64,000 nt of DNA from Rhodocyclales bacterium GT-UBC (lineage in GTDB: Bacteria > Pseudomonadota > Gammaproteobacteria > Burkholderiales > Rhodocyclaceae), in assembly GCA_003583745.1 (NCBI GenBank), contig QXPY01000001.1, positions 124,001-188,000 on the forward strand, written 5' to 3'. The notes below the pieces were generated by a model. The model saw only the letters and a program-made list of their open reading frames with translations. It had not been told where the DNA came from and did not search any database. Below are positions 26,702 to 34,789 of this stretch, piece after piece (positions within the stretch are counted from its first letter, which is position 1; every line of letters begins with the position of its first letter). The translations under genes were made by a program, and so were the position numbers.

Positions 26702-26813
26702 AGGGGGCAAATTATCGCATTCAATCTTCTATAACTTTCGTGTCAACCGAATCGAAATCCGCTCGTTATTCGGCTCATGGTGATCCAACACCGCACTTCA
26801 TACGGAGATACAA

Positions 26814-27092
26814 ATGGGCAGTTTGAGCAACGAATCCTTCGAGCAATTTCTGGATTCCCTGAAGAAAGCCGGCATTACGATTTCCAACGAAGCCGAACTG
26901 CGCGAGCGGCTGGCTGAAGCTCAACGCTGGCGTTTCGCTTTCCAGACGCTGGCTGCAAATGGCAAGATCATCGGTATCAGTTTTGAAGATCAGTCAGAAG
27001 GCCGCAACGAAGCGGAAATCAGCCGTGCCTTCACCGACTTCCAGTTTTCCGAAAAGACCAAGGCTGTTTTCTCCGCCAATCTGAAGCATTAA
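26814..27092 (+). CDS. Small hypothetical protein
   Basis: The product has 92 residues, is soluble and helical with many charged residues (SNESFEQFLDSLKKAGITISNEAELRERLAEAQRWRFAFQTLAANG). It has no signal peptide, Cys or known motif. GGAGAT lies seven bases before the ATG, and a strong terminator follows, so it is a stand-alone transcript. The function is unknown. Confidence 0.75.
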   Translation: MGSLSNESFEQFLDSLKKAGITISNEAELRERLAEAQRWRFAFQTLAANGKIIGISFEDQSEGRNEAEISRAFTDFQFSEKTKAVFSANLKH

Positions 27093-27138
27093 GATATAAA
27101 TGTTTTTAGCCCTTCGCGCTGGCGGGGGGCAAAAGAAG

Positions 27139-27165
27139 AACGGGCGCCATGCGGCGCCCGTTTTG
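27139..27165. terminator. Rho-independent terminator
   Basis: ACGGGCGCC and GGCGCCCGT pair across a four-base loop, followed by TTTT. It ends the small gene at 26814-27092 and faces the end of ettA. Confidence 0.8.
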
Positions 27166-27192
27166 CGTTTGGCGGCCCGGAGGCCGCGTTGA

Positions 27193-28857
27193 TCAGCGGG
27201 TGATCGGCTTGTAGCGGATGCGCTTCGGCTTGGCGCCTTCTTCACCCAGGCGTTTTTTCTTGTCTTCCTCGTATTCCTGGAAATTGCCGGTGAAGAAGTT
27301 CCATTGCGAGTCGCCTTCGGCCGCCAGGATGTGCGTACAGATGCGGTCGAGGAACCAGCGATCGTGCGAGATCACCATGGCGCAGCCGGCGAATTCGAGC
27401 AGGGCATCTTCCAGTGCGCGCAGGGTTTCGACGTCGAGGTCGTTGGACGGTTCGTCGAGCAGCAGCACATTGCCGCCGGCCATCAGGGTCTTGGCCAGGT
27501 GCAGGCGACCGCGTTCGCCGCCGGACAGATTGCCTACCAGCTTGCCTTGGTCGGCACCCTTGAAGTTGAAGCGGCCGATGTAGGCGCGGCTGGGCATCTC
27601 GAATTTGCCGATCTGCAAGATGTCGCGTCCTTCGGCCAGTTCGTCGAAGACGGTCTTGTTGCCGTCGAGGCAGTCACGCGACTGGTCGACATAGGCCATC
27701 TTGACCGTGGGGCCGATGACGACTTCGCCGGCATCCGGTTGTTGCTGGCCGGTGATCATCTTGAACAGGGTCGATTTACCGGCGCCGTTCGGGCCGATGA
27801 TGCCGACGATGGCGCCGGCCGGGATGTTGAAGCTGACGTTGTCCATCAGCAGCTTGTCGCCAAAGGACTTGGTGACGCCGTTGAACTCGATGACCTTGTC
27901 GCCCAGGCGCTCGGCAACCGGAATGAAGATTTCCTGGGTTTCGTTGCGTTTCTGGTATTCCTGGCTCGACATTTCCTCGAAGCGGGTCAGGCGAGCCTTG
28001 GACTTGGCCTGGCGGGCCTTCGGGTTGGAACGAACCCATTCCAGTTCCTGCTTCATCGCCTTCATATGGGCGTCGATCTGCTTGTTTTCGGTTTCCAGGC
28101 GGGCTTCCTTCTGTTCCAGCCAGGAGGAGTAGTTGCCCTTCCAGGGGATGCCGTGGCCGCGGTCCAGTTCGAGAATCCATTCGGCAGCGTTGTCGAGGAA
28201 GTAACGGTCGTGGGTGACGGCGACCACGGTGCCCGGGAAGCGAACCAGGAACTGTTCCAACCACTCGACCGATTCGGCATCGAGGTGGTTGGTCGGTTCG
28301 TCGAGCAGCAGCATGTCCGGTTTGGCGAGCAGCAGCTTGCACAGTGCAACACGGCGCTTTTCGCCGCCGGACAGGTTGCCGATCTTGGCTTCCCAGGGCG
28401 GCAGGCGCAGCGCATCGGCGGCCAGTTCCATCTGGGCTTCGGTGTCCGAGCCAGCGGTGGCAATGATCGCTTCGAGTCGGGCCTGTTCTTCGGCCAGCTT
28501 GTCGAAATCGGCTTCCGGGTCGGCGTAGGCAGCGTAGACTTCGTCGAGCTTGGCCTGCGCCTGCATGACTTCACCAAGTGCCGACTCGACTTCCTCGCGT
28601 ACGGTCTTTTCCGGATCGAGTTGCGGTTCCTGCGGCAGGTAGCCGATCGAAACGCCGGCCAGGTGTTGCACCTCGCCGTCGTATTCCTTGTCGACGCCGG
28701 CCATGATCTTGAGGACCGTCGACTTGCCGGCGCCATTCAGGCCGAGCAGGCCGATCTTGGCGCCGGGGAAGAATGAAAGGGAGATATCCTTGATGATCTG
28801 CCGTTTTGGCGGAACGATCTTGCTCACGCGGAGCATTGACATTACATATTGAGCCAT
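27193..28857 (-). CDS. ettA: Energy-dependent translational throttle protein EttA (ABC-F ATPase)
   Basis: The 554-residue length is normal. It has two ABC domains: GLNGAGKST (Walker A) and [31 protein letters not shown], then [14 protein letters not shown] and [31 protein letters not shown]. The P-site tRNA interaction region lies between them ([21 protein letters not shown]), and the basic C-terminal tail is short. EttA binds the ribosomal E site and gates the first translocation depending on the ATP/ADP ratio. It is a single gene with no close neighbour. Confidence 0.97.
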   Translation of the reverse strand: MAQYVMSMLRVSKIVPPKRQIIKDISLSFFPGAKIGLLGLNGAGKSTVLKIMAGVDKEYDGEVQHLAGVSIGYLPQEPQLDPEKTVREEVESALGEVMQAQAKLDEVYAAYADPEADFDKLAEEQARLEAIIATAGSDTEAQMELAADALRLPPWEAKIGNLSGGEKRRVALCKLLLAKPDMLLLDEPTNHLDAESVEWLEQFLVRFPGTVVAVTHDRYFLDNAAEWILELDRGHGIPWKGNYSSWLEQKEARLETENKQIDAHMKAMKQELEWVRSNPKARQAKSKARLTRFEEMSSQEYQKRNETQEIFIPVAERLGDKVIEFNGVTKSFGDKLLMDNVSFNIPAGAIVGIIGPNGAGKSTLFKMITGQQQPDAGEVVIGPTVKMAYVDQSRDCLDGNKTVFDELAEGRDILQIGKFEMPSRAYIGRFNFKGADQGKLVGNLSGGERGRLHLAKTLMAGGNVLLLDEPSNDLDVETLRALEDALLEFAGCAMVISHDRWFLDRICTHILAAEGDSQWNFFTGNFQEYEEDKKKRLGEEGAKPKRIRYKPITR

Positions 28858-28986
28858 GGGCTTTGCCTGTCGCTAGATGAATGGGTGGATGTTGTGTGTT
28901 ATGGCTGGACCGATGGAACGGGTCCAATTGTCCTAATGGTGCCCGTTAATCGGTGTTGCTGAATTAATCGAATACCGGAAAAGCAA

Positions 28987-29013
28987 AACGCGAAGTCTAC
29001 GAGGCTTCGCGTT
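28987..29013 (-). terminator. Terminator after the bactofilin-acyltransferase operon
   Basis: AACGCGAAG and CTTCGCGTT pair across nine bases; read on the minus strand a TTTTGCTTTT tract follows. It sits about 46 bases after the acyltransferase stop. Confidence 0.7.
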
Positions 29014-29058
29014 CGATGACCAGTCTTGTCCTGCTGGTCGTGCAAGAAATGTCGGCCT

Positions 29059-29667
29059 CTAAGCCATGATCAAGGCCGGCGTGGCGAGGTCACGATGCAT
29101 CAAGACGGCCGGGGCATCGACTCTCGGGCAGATTCGTAATTCGCCAATTTTCCTGAAGCCAAATTCGCGTTCATAAAATCGGGCGTGGCGGGGATTCACT
29201 TCGATAACAGCATCCGTTGCGCCGAAGAGAGCGCGGGCGTACTGATGTGCTGTCGAGAATAGATCAAGCAGTAACTGACGCGAGCTGTAGTCTGGATCGA
29301 CAGCCAAGCGCGAAAATTCGCAAATGATCCTTCCCGGCCGCCGAAGGCTTGCGATTTCTCGCGCATAAAGTGTTTCCGATAACAGCCCGTCGGGCGCGTC
29401 ACGCCCGACGGACAGCGTCGCCGCAATATCCTCATCTTGCCAGGCTGCCAGTGCGATCCGGTGCGGATTGTAGCGTTCGCTTGCGCCATCGGTCTGATAG
29501 CCTCGCCACGCGTACATCCGACGAACGAGCGTGCCGGTTGCCAGACGCTGGTGCTGGTTCACGACCGGACCAATGTGCAACTCCCCGGCTGGCGTGCTTT
29601 TCGAGGTTCGCAGCAAGGGAACCTTAGGGGGGCAGGTCTGGAATGTGGCAGAAAATTGCATCGGCAT
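29059..29667 (-). CDS. FeeM-type N-acyl amino acid synthase / GNAT-fold acyltransferase
   Basis: The product has about 202 residues. Seen are LATGTLVRRMYAWRGYQTDG, RIALAAWQDEDIAATLSVGRDAPDGLLSETLY, RIICEFSRLAVDPDYSSRQLLLDLFSTAHQYAR and EVNPRHARFYEREFGFRKIGE. These match the autoinducer-synthase-like GNAT group that includes FeeM, which links fatty acyl chains from ACP to amino acids, and relatives found with exosortase systems. It follows the bactofilin gene directly: the bactofilin stop overlaps a TTG at 29697 in this frame, while ATG at 29667 is the preferred start. It ends at a terminator. The acyl product and its use (signal or surface lipid) are unknown. Confidence 0.72.
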   Translation of the reverse strand: MPMQFSATFQTCPPKVPLLRTSKSTPAGELHIGPVVNQHQRLATGTLVRRMYAWRGYQTDGASERYNPHRIALAAWQDEDIAATLSVGRDAPDGLLSETLYAREIASLRRPGRIICEFSRLAVDPDYSSRQLLLDLFSTAHQYARALFGATDAVIEVNPRHARFYEREFGFRKIGELRICPRVDAPAVLMHRDLATPALIMA

Positions 29668-29693
29668 GATTCTAGGGGGATAGGTGTTTGCTT

Positions 29694-30257
29694 TCAACCG
29701 ACCATGCCGCTGACAGGCAAGGAAATTTCGTTTGGCACTTTGTTGAAGTGAGGTTTGTCGGATGAAATCGAACTGATGTCACCACAGAGTTCACCTCCTT
29801 CATCGATAACCAGTTTGCCGTAACGGATTTTTCCATTCACTTTTCCGGTTGCGTGAATGATCAGTTGAGAGCGGGCAGTCAGTTCGCCATCGAAGGTGCC
29901 GTGAATCTCGGCGACATCAATACTGACTTTGCCGGCAAAGGCTCCTTGATCGGCGATCCGGATTACTCTGCTATCCATGGTCGCTTCAACGCGACCTTCA
30001 ACGACCAAGGTATCGCAATCAAGAATCTCCGCTCCCTTGAGTTTGACATCGGGGCCGACGATGAGGCGAGCACCCATTACGTTTTCACTGGGGGTTTCGA
30101 GGTTCGTGGCTGCCTCGTTGGGCTTGGCTTCCGCTGGGGCGGGAGATGCGGTCTTTGGTTGAGGTTCCGTTACTCCTGACATCGTGCTTAGGACATTCTT
30201 GACATCTTTGCGGGTGATGGTGTCATTGCGTGGTGTCAGGCTGGGCTTATTGAACAT
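29694..30257 (-). CDS. Bactofilin
   Basis: The product has 187 residues. A polar N-terminal tail of about 60 residues (TASPAPAEAKPNEAA) precedes the right-handed beta-helix core (ARLIVGPDVKLKGAEILDCDTLVVEGRVEATMDSRVIRIADQGAFAGKVSIDVAEIHGTFDGELTARSQLIIHATGKVNGKIRYGKLVIDEGGELCGDI with its regular V/I-x-G spacing). Bactofilins polymerise without nucleotide into membrane-associated scaffolds for cell shape, stalks or polar machinery. GAGGAG precedes the ATG. A sigma-54 promoter (30298-30313) and two GlrR-like sites lie upstream, next to the glrK-qseG-glrR operon. The core sequence given here is split over several short repeats. Confidence 0.9.
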   Translation of the reverse strand: MFNKPSLTPRNDTITRKDVKNVLSTMSGVTEPQPKTASPAPAEAKPNEAATNLETPSENVMGARLIVGPDVKLKGAEILDCDTLVVEGRVEATMDSRVIRIADQGAFAGKVSIDVAEIHGTFDGELTARSQLIIHATGKVNGKIRYGKLVIDEGGELCGDISSISSDKPHFNKVPNEISLPVSGMVG

Positions 30258-30297
30258 ACAGACTCCTCATGTGTTGCGGTGAATTCCGGGAGTCGAT

Positions 30298-30313
30298 TGC
30301 GATAAGTGTGCCA
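30298..30313 (-). promoter_or_regulatory. Sigma-54 promoter of the bactofilin operon
   Basis: Minus strand TGGCACACTTATCGCA: perfect -24 TGGCAC, GG-N10-GC spacing, and -12 TCGCA (consensus TTGCA). It predicts transcription starting about 30 bases before the bactofilin ATG. An IHF-like match with one mismatch, AATCATATGGTTG at 30333-30345, lies between it and the upstream activator sites. Confidence 0.7.
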
Positions 30314-30388
30314 GATGTAATCTAGTTATATAAATCATATGGTTGCGATGTTTTTCTGCGATGCCGCACGGGGATGTCCCGGTGTTGT

Positions 30389-30406
30389 TGTCGTGATTTG
30401 GCGACA
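30389..30406. promoter_or_regulatory. GlrR-type activator site A
   Basis: TGTCGTGATTTGGCGACA fits TGTC-N10-GACA exactly, the motif described for GlrR (QseF) of enterobacteria. It is about 76 bases upstream of the bactofilin -24 element. Confidence 0.7.
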
Positions 30407-30454
30407 CGAATTTGCATCAATTCGCAAATGGCTGCTCATGTAGCGCCAGAGCGT

Positions 30455-30472
30455 TGTCGCTAAATGGCGACG
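30455..30472. promoter_or_regulatory. GlrR-type activator site B
   Basis: TGTCGCTAAATGGCGACG fits TGTC-N10-GACA with one mismatch. It starts 66 bases after site A, about six helical turns, as for paired enhancer sites. The two copies share TTGTCG-N6-GGCGAC. An A/T-rich tract (30473-30512) separates it from glrK. Confidence 0.65.
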
Positions 30473-30604
30473 TTGATTGCAAATTATTGATTTAAAAAAT
30501 TAATTTATTTTTGTTCGCTGTTTTGGAAATGAAGGGAAATGGCGCCTAAAGCGAGATTCTCGCGCACACGGTCTACACTGGCGCTTTAATCGATTGCTTC
30601 GCAG

Positions 30605-32008
30605 ATGATTCGGGTCTCTTTTCGCAAAGTCATGCTCGCTGGTTTTGTATTGGTCATTCTGGTGTTGGGGGGGATGGCTGTACGTAGCTGGTTGGTCGTC
30701 GAGCATTTTGTCGCACAGAGTCGGCATGGTGGGGAGTTGGCCGTGCAATTGACCGCCTCCATCCAGGAAATCGGCGAAGGAACCGTGGACGTCGAGCGGA
30801 GTGCCAGACAGTATCTGGTGCTGGGTGATCCCATCGTTCGCCAGCGCTTTGATGAAAATCTCGCGCAGTCGATACTTGCATTGGACCGCCTGGAGGCGCT
30901 CTCGATTAAACCGCTGGCGGTCGCTTTGGCAGATTGGCGTACGACTGCCCAGGGTTTGAAAAATGGCCTCGATGGCGGGGCGCAGAAGGAGGACTTGGCG
31001 CCAATTCTGGCTCACCTCGTTCAATTGAACTCGGACATGAAGCTGGCGGCGCAACAATGGATCGAAATGCAAAACGGCCGGGTTCTTGATGAACTGGAGA
31101 ATAGCCGGCTGCGTTTGGGCGGGCAATTGATCATGGCGCTTGCCGGCGCGTTGATTGTGGCGCTGGCTATGGGGTGGTGGCTGATGTGGCCGATGCGTCA
31201 CCTCGAACGGGCCATCACGCGACTGGGAGAAAAGCGCTTTGACGAATCGGTCGTGATTGGAGGTCCGGCCGATTTGCGCCAACTCGGGCGGCGTCTTGAT
31301 TGGCTGAGGCAGCGTCTGGCCGAATTGGAGGCGGATCGCGAGCGGATGTTGCGACATGTTTCCCATGAACTGAAAACGCCTTTGACGGCACTAAGGGAAG
31401 GTGTTTCGCTCTTGCAGGAAGAAGTACCCGGCACGCTGGAGGAGGCCCAAAAGGAGGTCGTGGAGATTCTTCAGCACAACGTGATTGCTTTGCAAAGACA
31501 AATCGAGAGCTTGCTGAGTCTGAATTCGGCTGCGTTCGATGCGCGCCAGTTGCAGTTCGCACCGGTGGTTCTGCCAGAATTGTTGGATGGCGTGGTGCGT
31601 CGGCGCGATTTACATATTCAGGCACGACAACTGAGGCTGAAGGTGGAGGCCAGTCAGGTGACGGTGATGGCCGATGCAGAGAAACTGGGCGTGATTCTTG
31701 ACAATCTGCTGTCCAATGCAATTGATTTTAGTCCAGAAGGAGGGGAAATCCGGCTTCTGGCTCGTCACGAGAAAGGCTGCTTGATCCTGGAGTGCGCCGA
31801 TCGCGGAACCGGTGTTGCTCCCGAAGATGTTGAGCGAATTTTCGAGCCATTTGTTCAAGGGCAGCGGCGCGCGCCTACGCCGCGACGTGGGAGCGGGGTT
31901 GGATTGTCTATCGTTCGTGAGTTGGTTCGGGCGATGGGGGGGCGGGTCGGCTTGAGGCCGAGTGGCCGGGGTGCAAGGTTTTATGTGGAAATACCGGATG
32001 AAAAATAA
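30605..32008 (+). CDS. glrK: Sensor histidine kinase GlrK/QseE
   Basis: The protein has 467 residues: TM1 (LAGFVLVILVLGGMAVRSWLV), a periplasmic helical sensor region (residues about 35-170), TM2 (IMALAGALIVALAMGWWLMW), HAMP-like region, the dimerisation helix with phosphoacceptor His254 in HVSHELKTPLTALREG, and the ATPase domain with ILDNLLSNAIDFSPEGG (N box), ADRGTGVAPEDV and GSGVGLSIVREL (G boxes). The gene order kinase-lipoprotein-sigma-54 regulator equals glrK-qseG-glrR (qseEGF) of enterobacteria, so I use those names. The start is ATG at 30605 with no good ribosome site. The ligand is unknown. Confidence 0.88.
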   Translation: MIRVSFRKVMLAGFVLVILVLGGMAVRSWLVVEHFVAQSRHGGELAVQLTASIQEIGEGTVDVERSARQYLVLGDPIVRQRFDENLAQSILALDRLEALSIKPLAVALADWRTTAQGLKNGLDGGAQKEDLAPILAHLVQLNSDMKLAAQQWIEMQNGRVLDELENSRLRLGGQLIMALAGALIVALAMGWWLMWPMRHLERAITRLGEKRFDESVVIGGPADLRQLGRRLDWLRQRLAELEADRERMLRHVSHELKTPLTALREGVSLLQEEVPGTLEEAQKEVVEILQHNVIALQRQIESLLSLNSAAFDARQLQFAPVVLPELLDGVVRRRDLHIQARQLRLKVEASQVTVMADAEKLGVILDNLLSNAIDFSPEGGEIRLLARHEKGCLILECADRGTGVAPEDVERIFEPFVQGQRRAPTPRRGSGVGLSIVRELVRAMGGRVGLRPSGRGARFYVEIPDEK

Positions 32009-32558
32009 CTTACGTTTCGGCAGATCACGTTTTTGGTGTGTTCTCGCATTGTTGCTACTGACTGGGTGCGTTAGCGAGGCGCCGATCAAACAGGGATTCG
32101 AACGCAAGGACGATGTTGTGACGCCACCTGTCCCGCTGAGTGCGCTGAACTATTATCCGGTGCTGCATCGCATGACTTCCGCCGAAATCGGTCGCGAACG
32201 CATGGTGTTGGCTGCGTTGCCGGCCAATCCGAATAATCAGGTCAGGATGGCCATGGTGCTTGGGCATCCGAGAGGGCCACAGGATTTGCCCAAAGCCATT
32301 GCATTGCTCGATGCCGTGCTGAAATCGACGGATCCAGCAGCGATTACCTTGCAACCGCTGGCCAGGTTGATGCTGGATGGGTACATCGAAAGGCAGCGGC
32401 AGGATATTTTTTCGGATAAGCAGGCGCTGCAGTTGAAGGAAAGTCAGCGCAGGGTCGCCGAGTTACAAGAAAAGATCGATAGTCTGGCCGATATTGAGCG
32501 TACGTTACCGCAGCGACCCAGGGCTCAACGCCTTCCGGTTTCGGGGGGAGGACGATGA
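31998..32558 (+). CDS. qseG: QseG-like outer-membrane lipoprotein
   Basis: The product has 186 residues. A signal peptide ends in a lipobox (LLLLTGC, Cys near residue 24). The mature part has SALNYYPVLHRMTSAEIGRERMVLAALP and a C-terminal coiled coil (LKESQRRVAELQEKIDSLADIERTL). This length, the lipobox and the position between glrK and glrR match QseG (YfhG), which tunes the kinase in enteric bacteria. Start ATG overlaps the end of glrK by 11 bases, and its stop overlaps the glrR start (ATGA). Sequence similarity to E. coli QseG itself appears low; the call leans on context. Confidence 0.75.
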   Translation: MKNNLRFGRSRFWCVLALLLLTGCVSEAPIKQGFERKDDVVTPPVPLSALNYYPVLHRMTSAEIGRERMVLAALPANPNNQVRMAMVLGHPRGPQDLPKAIALLDAVLKSTDPAAITLQPLARLMLDGYIERQRQDIFSDKQALQLKESQRRVAELQEKIDSLADIERTLPQRPRAQRLPVSGGGR

Positions 32559-33949
32559 GTTCTGTTCCGGAGAACCTGGGCGTTCCCATTCTGGTCGTCG
32601 ATGACGACGAGGATATCTTGCGTTTACTTGCCATGCGTTTGCGCGCCCGTGGGTTCAAGATTTCTACTGCGACCTCGGCTGAAGAGGCTCTGGTACGGAT
32701 TGCCGTTGAGCCACCAAGGGTCGTTGTCAGCGATGTTCGCCTGCCGGGGCGCGACGGGCTGGCGTTGTTCGAGGAAATTCGCATCACGCGTCCTGGTCTG
32801 CCGGTCATTCTGCTGACTGCGCACGGCTCCATCCCAGATGCGGTGGAAGCGACTTCGCGTGGCGTGTTTGGTTATCTGACGAAGCCGTTCGACAGTCAGG
32901 TATTGCTCGAAAAAATCGATCTCGCACTACAGGTCTCCGCTGCAGGGGCTGCAAGTTTGAGTGCAGGGGCGGATGGAGGCGAGACAGGGGAAGCGTGGCA
33001 TCGCGATATCGTGTTCCGTAGCGCCCGAATGGCCGAGTTGATTTCAGAGGTTAGGATGGTGGCAGCTTCCGATGCCAGTATTCTGATCCGTGGAGAAAGT
33101 GGTACGGGAAAAGAGGTGTTGGCCCGTGCCATCCATCGGGCCAGTCGCCGAGCCAAGGGGCCGTTTGTGGCGATCAATTGCGGGGCGATTCCGGAGCAGT
33201 TGCTCGAATCGGAATTGTTCGGGCATGTCAAAGGTGCGTTTACCGGTGCGGCAAATACCCGGATTGGCCTGTTTCAGTCGGCGAATGGCGGAACACTTTT
33301 TCTGGATGAGATTGGCGATATGCCGCTGGCGCTGCAGGTCAAGTTGTTGCGCGTGTTACAGGAACGCGTCGTGCGTCCGGTTGGTGCAACCCAGGCTGAG
33401 CCGGTTGACGTTCGTCTACTTTCGGCCACGCATCGCGATCTTGATGCTGCGATGGCGCAGGGCCAGTTTCGTGAAGATCTTTATTACCGACTCGATGTCG
33501 TGTCCCTGACGTTACCTCGTCTGGAAGAACGTCGGGAAGACATTCCCTTGCTTGCGGCACATTTTGTGCAGTTGGTCGCCGGAAAATACGGCAAATCGAT
33601 CACCGGCTTTTCACCCGAGGCGCTGGAAGCATTGGCTACCTCAGCCTGGCCGGGAAATGTGAGGCAATTGCTCAATGTCGTTGAACAGAGTTGTGCCTTG
33701 ACGTCTACGCCTCTGATCCCATTATCACTTGTACAACGGGCGCTGAGAGTACCCACCATGGAGGCCCTGAGTTACGTTGAGGCCAAGCAACGCTTCGAAC
33801 GGAACTATCTCGTCCAATTGCTTAAGTTGACCGATGGCAATGTTGCCGATGCTGCACGGATTGCCGAGCGTAATCGAACCGAGTTTTATCGCTTGCTGCA
33901 AAAATACGATTTGACGCCGGCCATGTTCCGGGGCGGTGAAGCCGATTAG
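32555..33949 (+). CDS. glrR: Sigma-54-dependent response regulator GlrR/QseF
   Basis: The protein has 464 residues. The receiver domain has the acidic pair VVDDDED and phosphoacceptor Asp60 in VVSDVRLPGRDG. The AAA+ domain has Walker A GESGTGKEVLAR, the sigma-54-contact loop GAFTGA near residue 227, GGTLFLDEIGDMPL (Walker B) and REDLYYRLDVV. The C-terminal Fis-type helix-turn-helix is DGNVADAARIAERNRTEFYRLLQKYDL. As an enhancer-binding protein it should activate RpoN promoters. TGTC-N10-GAC(A/G) sites near two adjacent sigma-54 promoters are its likely targets. It is translationally coupled to qseG. Confidence 0.93.
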   Translation: MSSVPENLGVPILVVDDDEDILRLLAMRLRARGFKISTATSAEEALVRIAVEPPRVVVSDVRLPGRDGLALFEEIRITRPGLPVILLTAHGSIPDAVEATSRGVFGYLTKPFDSQVLLEKIDLALQVSAAGAASLSAGADGGETGEAWHRDIVFRSARMAELISEVRMVAASDASILIRGESGTGKEVLARAIHRASRRAKGPFVAINCGAIPEQLLESELFGHVKGAFTGAANTRIGLFQSANGGTLFLDEIGDMPLALQVKLLRVLQERVVRPVGATQAEPVDVRLLSATHRDLDAAMAQGQFREDLYYRLDVVSLTLPRLEERREDIPLLAAHFVQLVAGKYGKSITGFSPEALEALATSAWPGNVRQLLNVVEQSCALTSTPLIPLSLVQRALRVPTMEALSYVEAKQRFERNYLVQLLKLTDGNVADAARIAERNRTEFYRLLQKYDLTPAMFRGGEAD

Positions 33950-33986
33950 TCTTTTCCGTATATTTCATGCCCACTAAACGTTTTGC

Positions 33987-34004
33987 TGTCGCTGCTGGGC
34001 GACG
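33987..34004. promoter_or_regulatory. GlrR-type activator site C
   Basis: TGTCGCTGCTGGGCGACG differs from site B only in the central bases and has one mismatch to TGTC-N10-GACA. It lies 63 bases before the -24 element of the BON gene, right after glrR. Confidence 0.68.
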
Positions 34005-34066
34005 AAACAACAATGTGCATTTTTATATGCTGTCTTAACATCATGATCTAATTGAATATTTTTTTC

Positions 34067-34082
34067 TGGCACGGACTTCGCA
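34067..34082 (+). promoter_or_regulatory. Sigma-54 promoter of the BON-domain gene
   Basis: TGGCACGGACTTCGCA: perfect TGGCACG -24 element, GG-N10-GC spacing, TCGCA at -12, the same -12 box as in the bactofilin promoter. The predicted start lies about 28 bases before the ATG. The stretch between it and site C is A/T-rich and could bend. Confidence 0.75.
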
Positions 34083-34120
34083 ATGCATCTTGCAATATTC
34101 AAAGCAAGAAGGAGATAGCG

Positions 34121-34462
34121 ATGCGAAAAAGAGGTCTGATGTCAGTAATGTTGTTGGTCGGGGCAATCCTTGCTTGCCAGCAGATTCCCGTTCAAGCGAC
34201 GGACAATCAGCAAGTGGCTTCCCTTGTTGTCGCAACGCCGGAAGTTCAGGATTCGACGCTCAATGATCGCGTAGAAACCTTGTTGCGTACCGACATTGGT
34301 TTGGCTGGTTCGCAGTTTCGCTCACAAACCAAAGGTGGAATTGTCAGTTTGAGCGGACGGGTTCCTGATGAACATGCGCTACGGCGGGCCTTGGATCTGG
34401 CTAGTAGCGTGAAAGGGGTGCGGGAGGTTCGTAACAGCATGGTGGTCGACTTCCCAAAGTAG
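34121..34462 (+). CDS. BON-domain secreted protein
   Basis: The product has 113 residues. A signal peptide (RGLMSVMLLVGAILAC) may be a lipoprotein signal with Cys near residue 19 (ILAC, imperfect lipobox). The BON domain is LNDRVETLLRTDIGLAGSQFRSQTKGGIVSLSGRVPDEHALRRALDLASSVKGVREVRNSMVV, a phospholipid- or surface-binding alpha-beta fold in OsmY/DolP-type stress proteins. AAGGAGAT precedes the ATG. It is the gene directly after glrR but has its own sigma-54 promoter with a GlrR-like site, pointing to an envelope-stress or surface role. Confidence 0.85.
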   Translation: MRKRGLMSVMLLVGAILACQQIPVQATDNQQVASLVVATPEVQDSTLNDRVETLLRTDIGLAGSQFRSQTKGGIVSLSGRVPDEHALRRALDLASSVKGVREVRNSMVVDFPK

Positions 34463-34501
34463 TGTCAGAGGGCCGGTTGACGTGGATATGGGGAAATCTG
34501 G

Positions 34502-34768
34502 TTAAGTTGATTCCAGCGTTACCAGGAGCATTCCTTCATCCACTGTATCGCCCTCTGTGACATGAATCTCGATGACCTTTCCGGCATAGGGGGAGGGAAT
34601 ATCGAGTGCCACTTTCCCGGTTTCAAGCGTCAGAATGTGCTGGTCGAAATTGATTACTTCGCCAATATCGACCAGCAGTTCCAGTATGAATATTGTGCCG
34701 CTGGCACAGGAGCCGCAGCTTTCCCAGCACTCCGGAAATTTGGGCATCCGGATCAAATTCACGCTCAT
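34502..34768 (-). CDS. Single-domain biotinyl/lipoyl carrier protein with Cys-rich N terminus
   Basis: The product has 88 residues and is one lipoyl/biotinyl domain. HILTLETGKVALDIPSPYAGKVIEIHVTEGDTVDEGMLLVTLES carries the Lys of the ETGKV turn that normally bears lipoate. Before it is an unusual segment MPKFPECWESCGSCASGTI with three Cys (C-x3-C-x2-C). No dehydrogenase, carboxylase or lipoate-attachment gene is next to it. The start at 34768 has AGGAA nine bases upstream. It is convergent to the BON gene. It could carry lipoate or act as a small Cys-dependent protein; neither is proven. Confidence 0.72.
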   Translation of the reverse strand: MSVNLIRMPKFPECWESCGSCASGTIFILELLVDIGEVINFDQHILTLETGKVALDIPSPYAGKVIEIHVTEGDTVDEGMLLVTLEST

Positions 34769-34789
34769 GATGAAATTCCTCAAAACCTC

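Noticed and set aside
24044..26734. 896-residue plus-strand frame opposite the U32 and methyltransferase genes
   Set aside because: It is a shadow caused by high GC at third positions. The minus-strand genes have clear family motifs; the plus frame has low complexity and none.
27304..28776. 490-residue plus-strand frame opposite ettA
   Set aside because: Antisense shadow of a well-defined ABC-F gene.
30389..30418. Second sigma-54 promoter on the plus strand (TTGGCGACACGAATTTGCA) for glrK
   Set aside because: GG and GC are 12 bases apart instead of 10, and the GG belongs to activator site A. The similar TGGCGACGTTGATTGCA at site B has 11 bases.
30480..30492. IHF consensus match CAAATTATTGATT near glrK
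   Set aside because: It lies on the far side of the activator sites from the bactofilin promoter, so it cannot help looping there. The A/T-rich tract makes chance matches likely.
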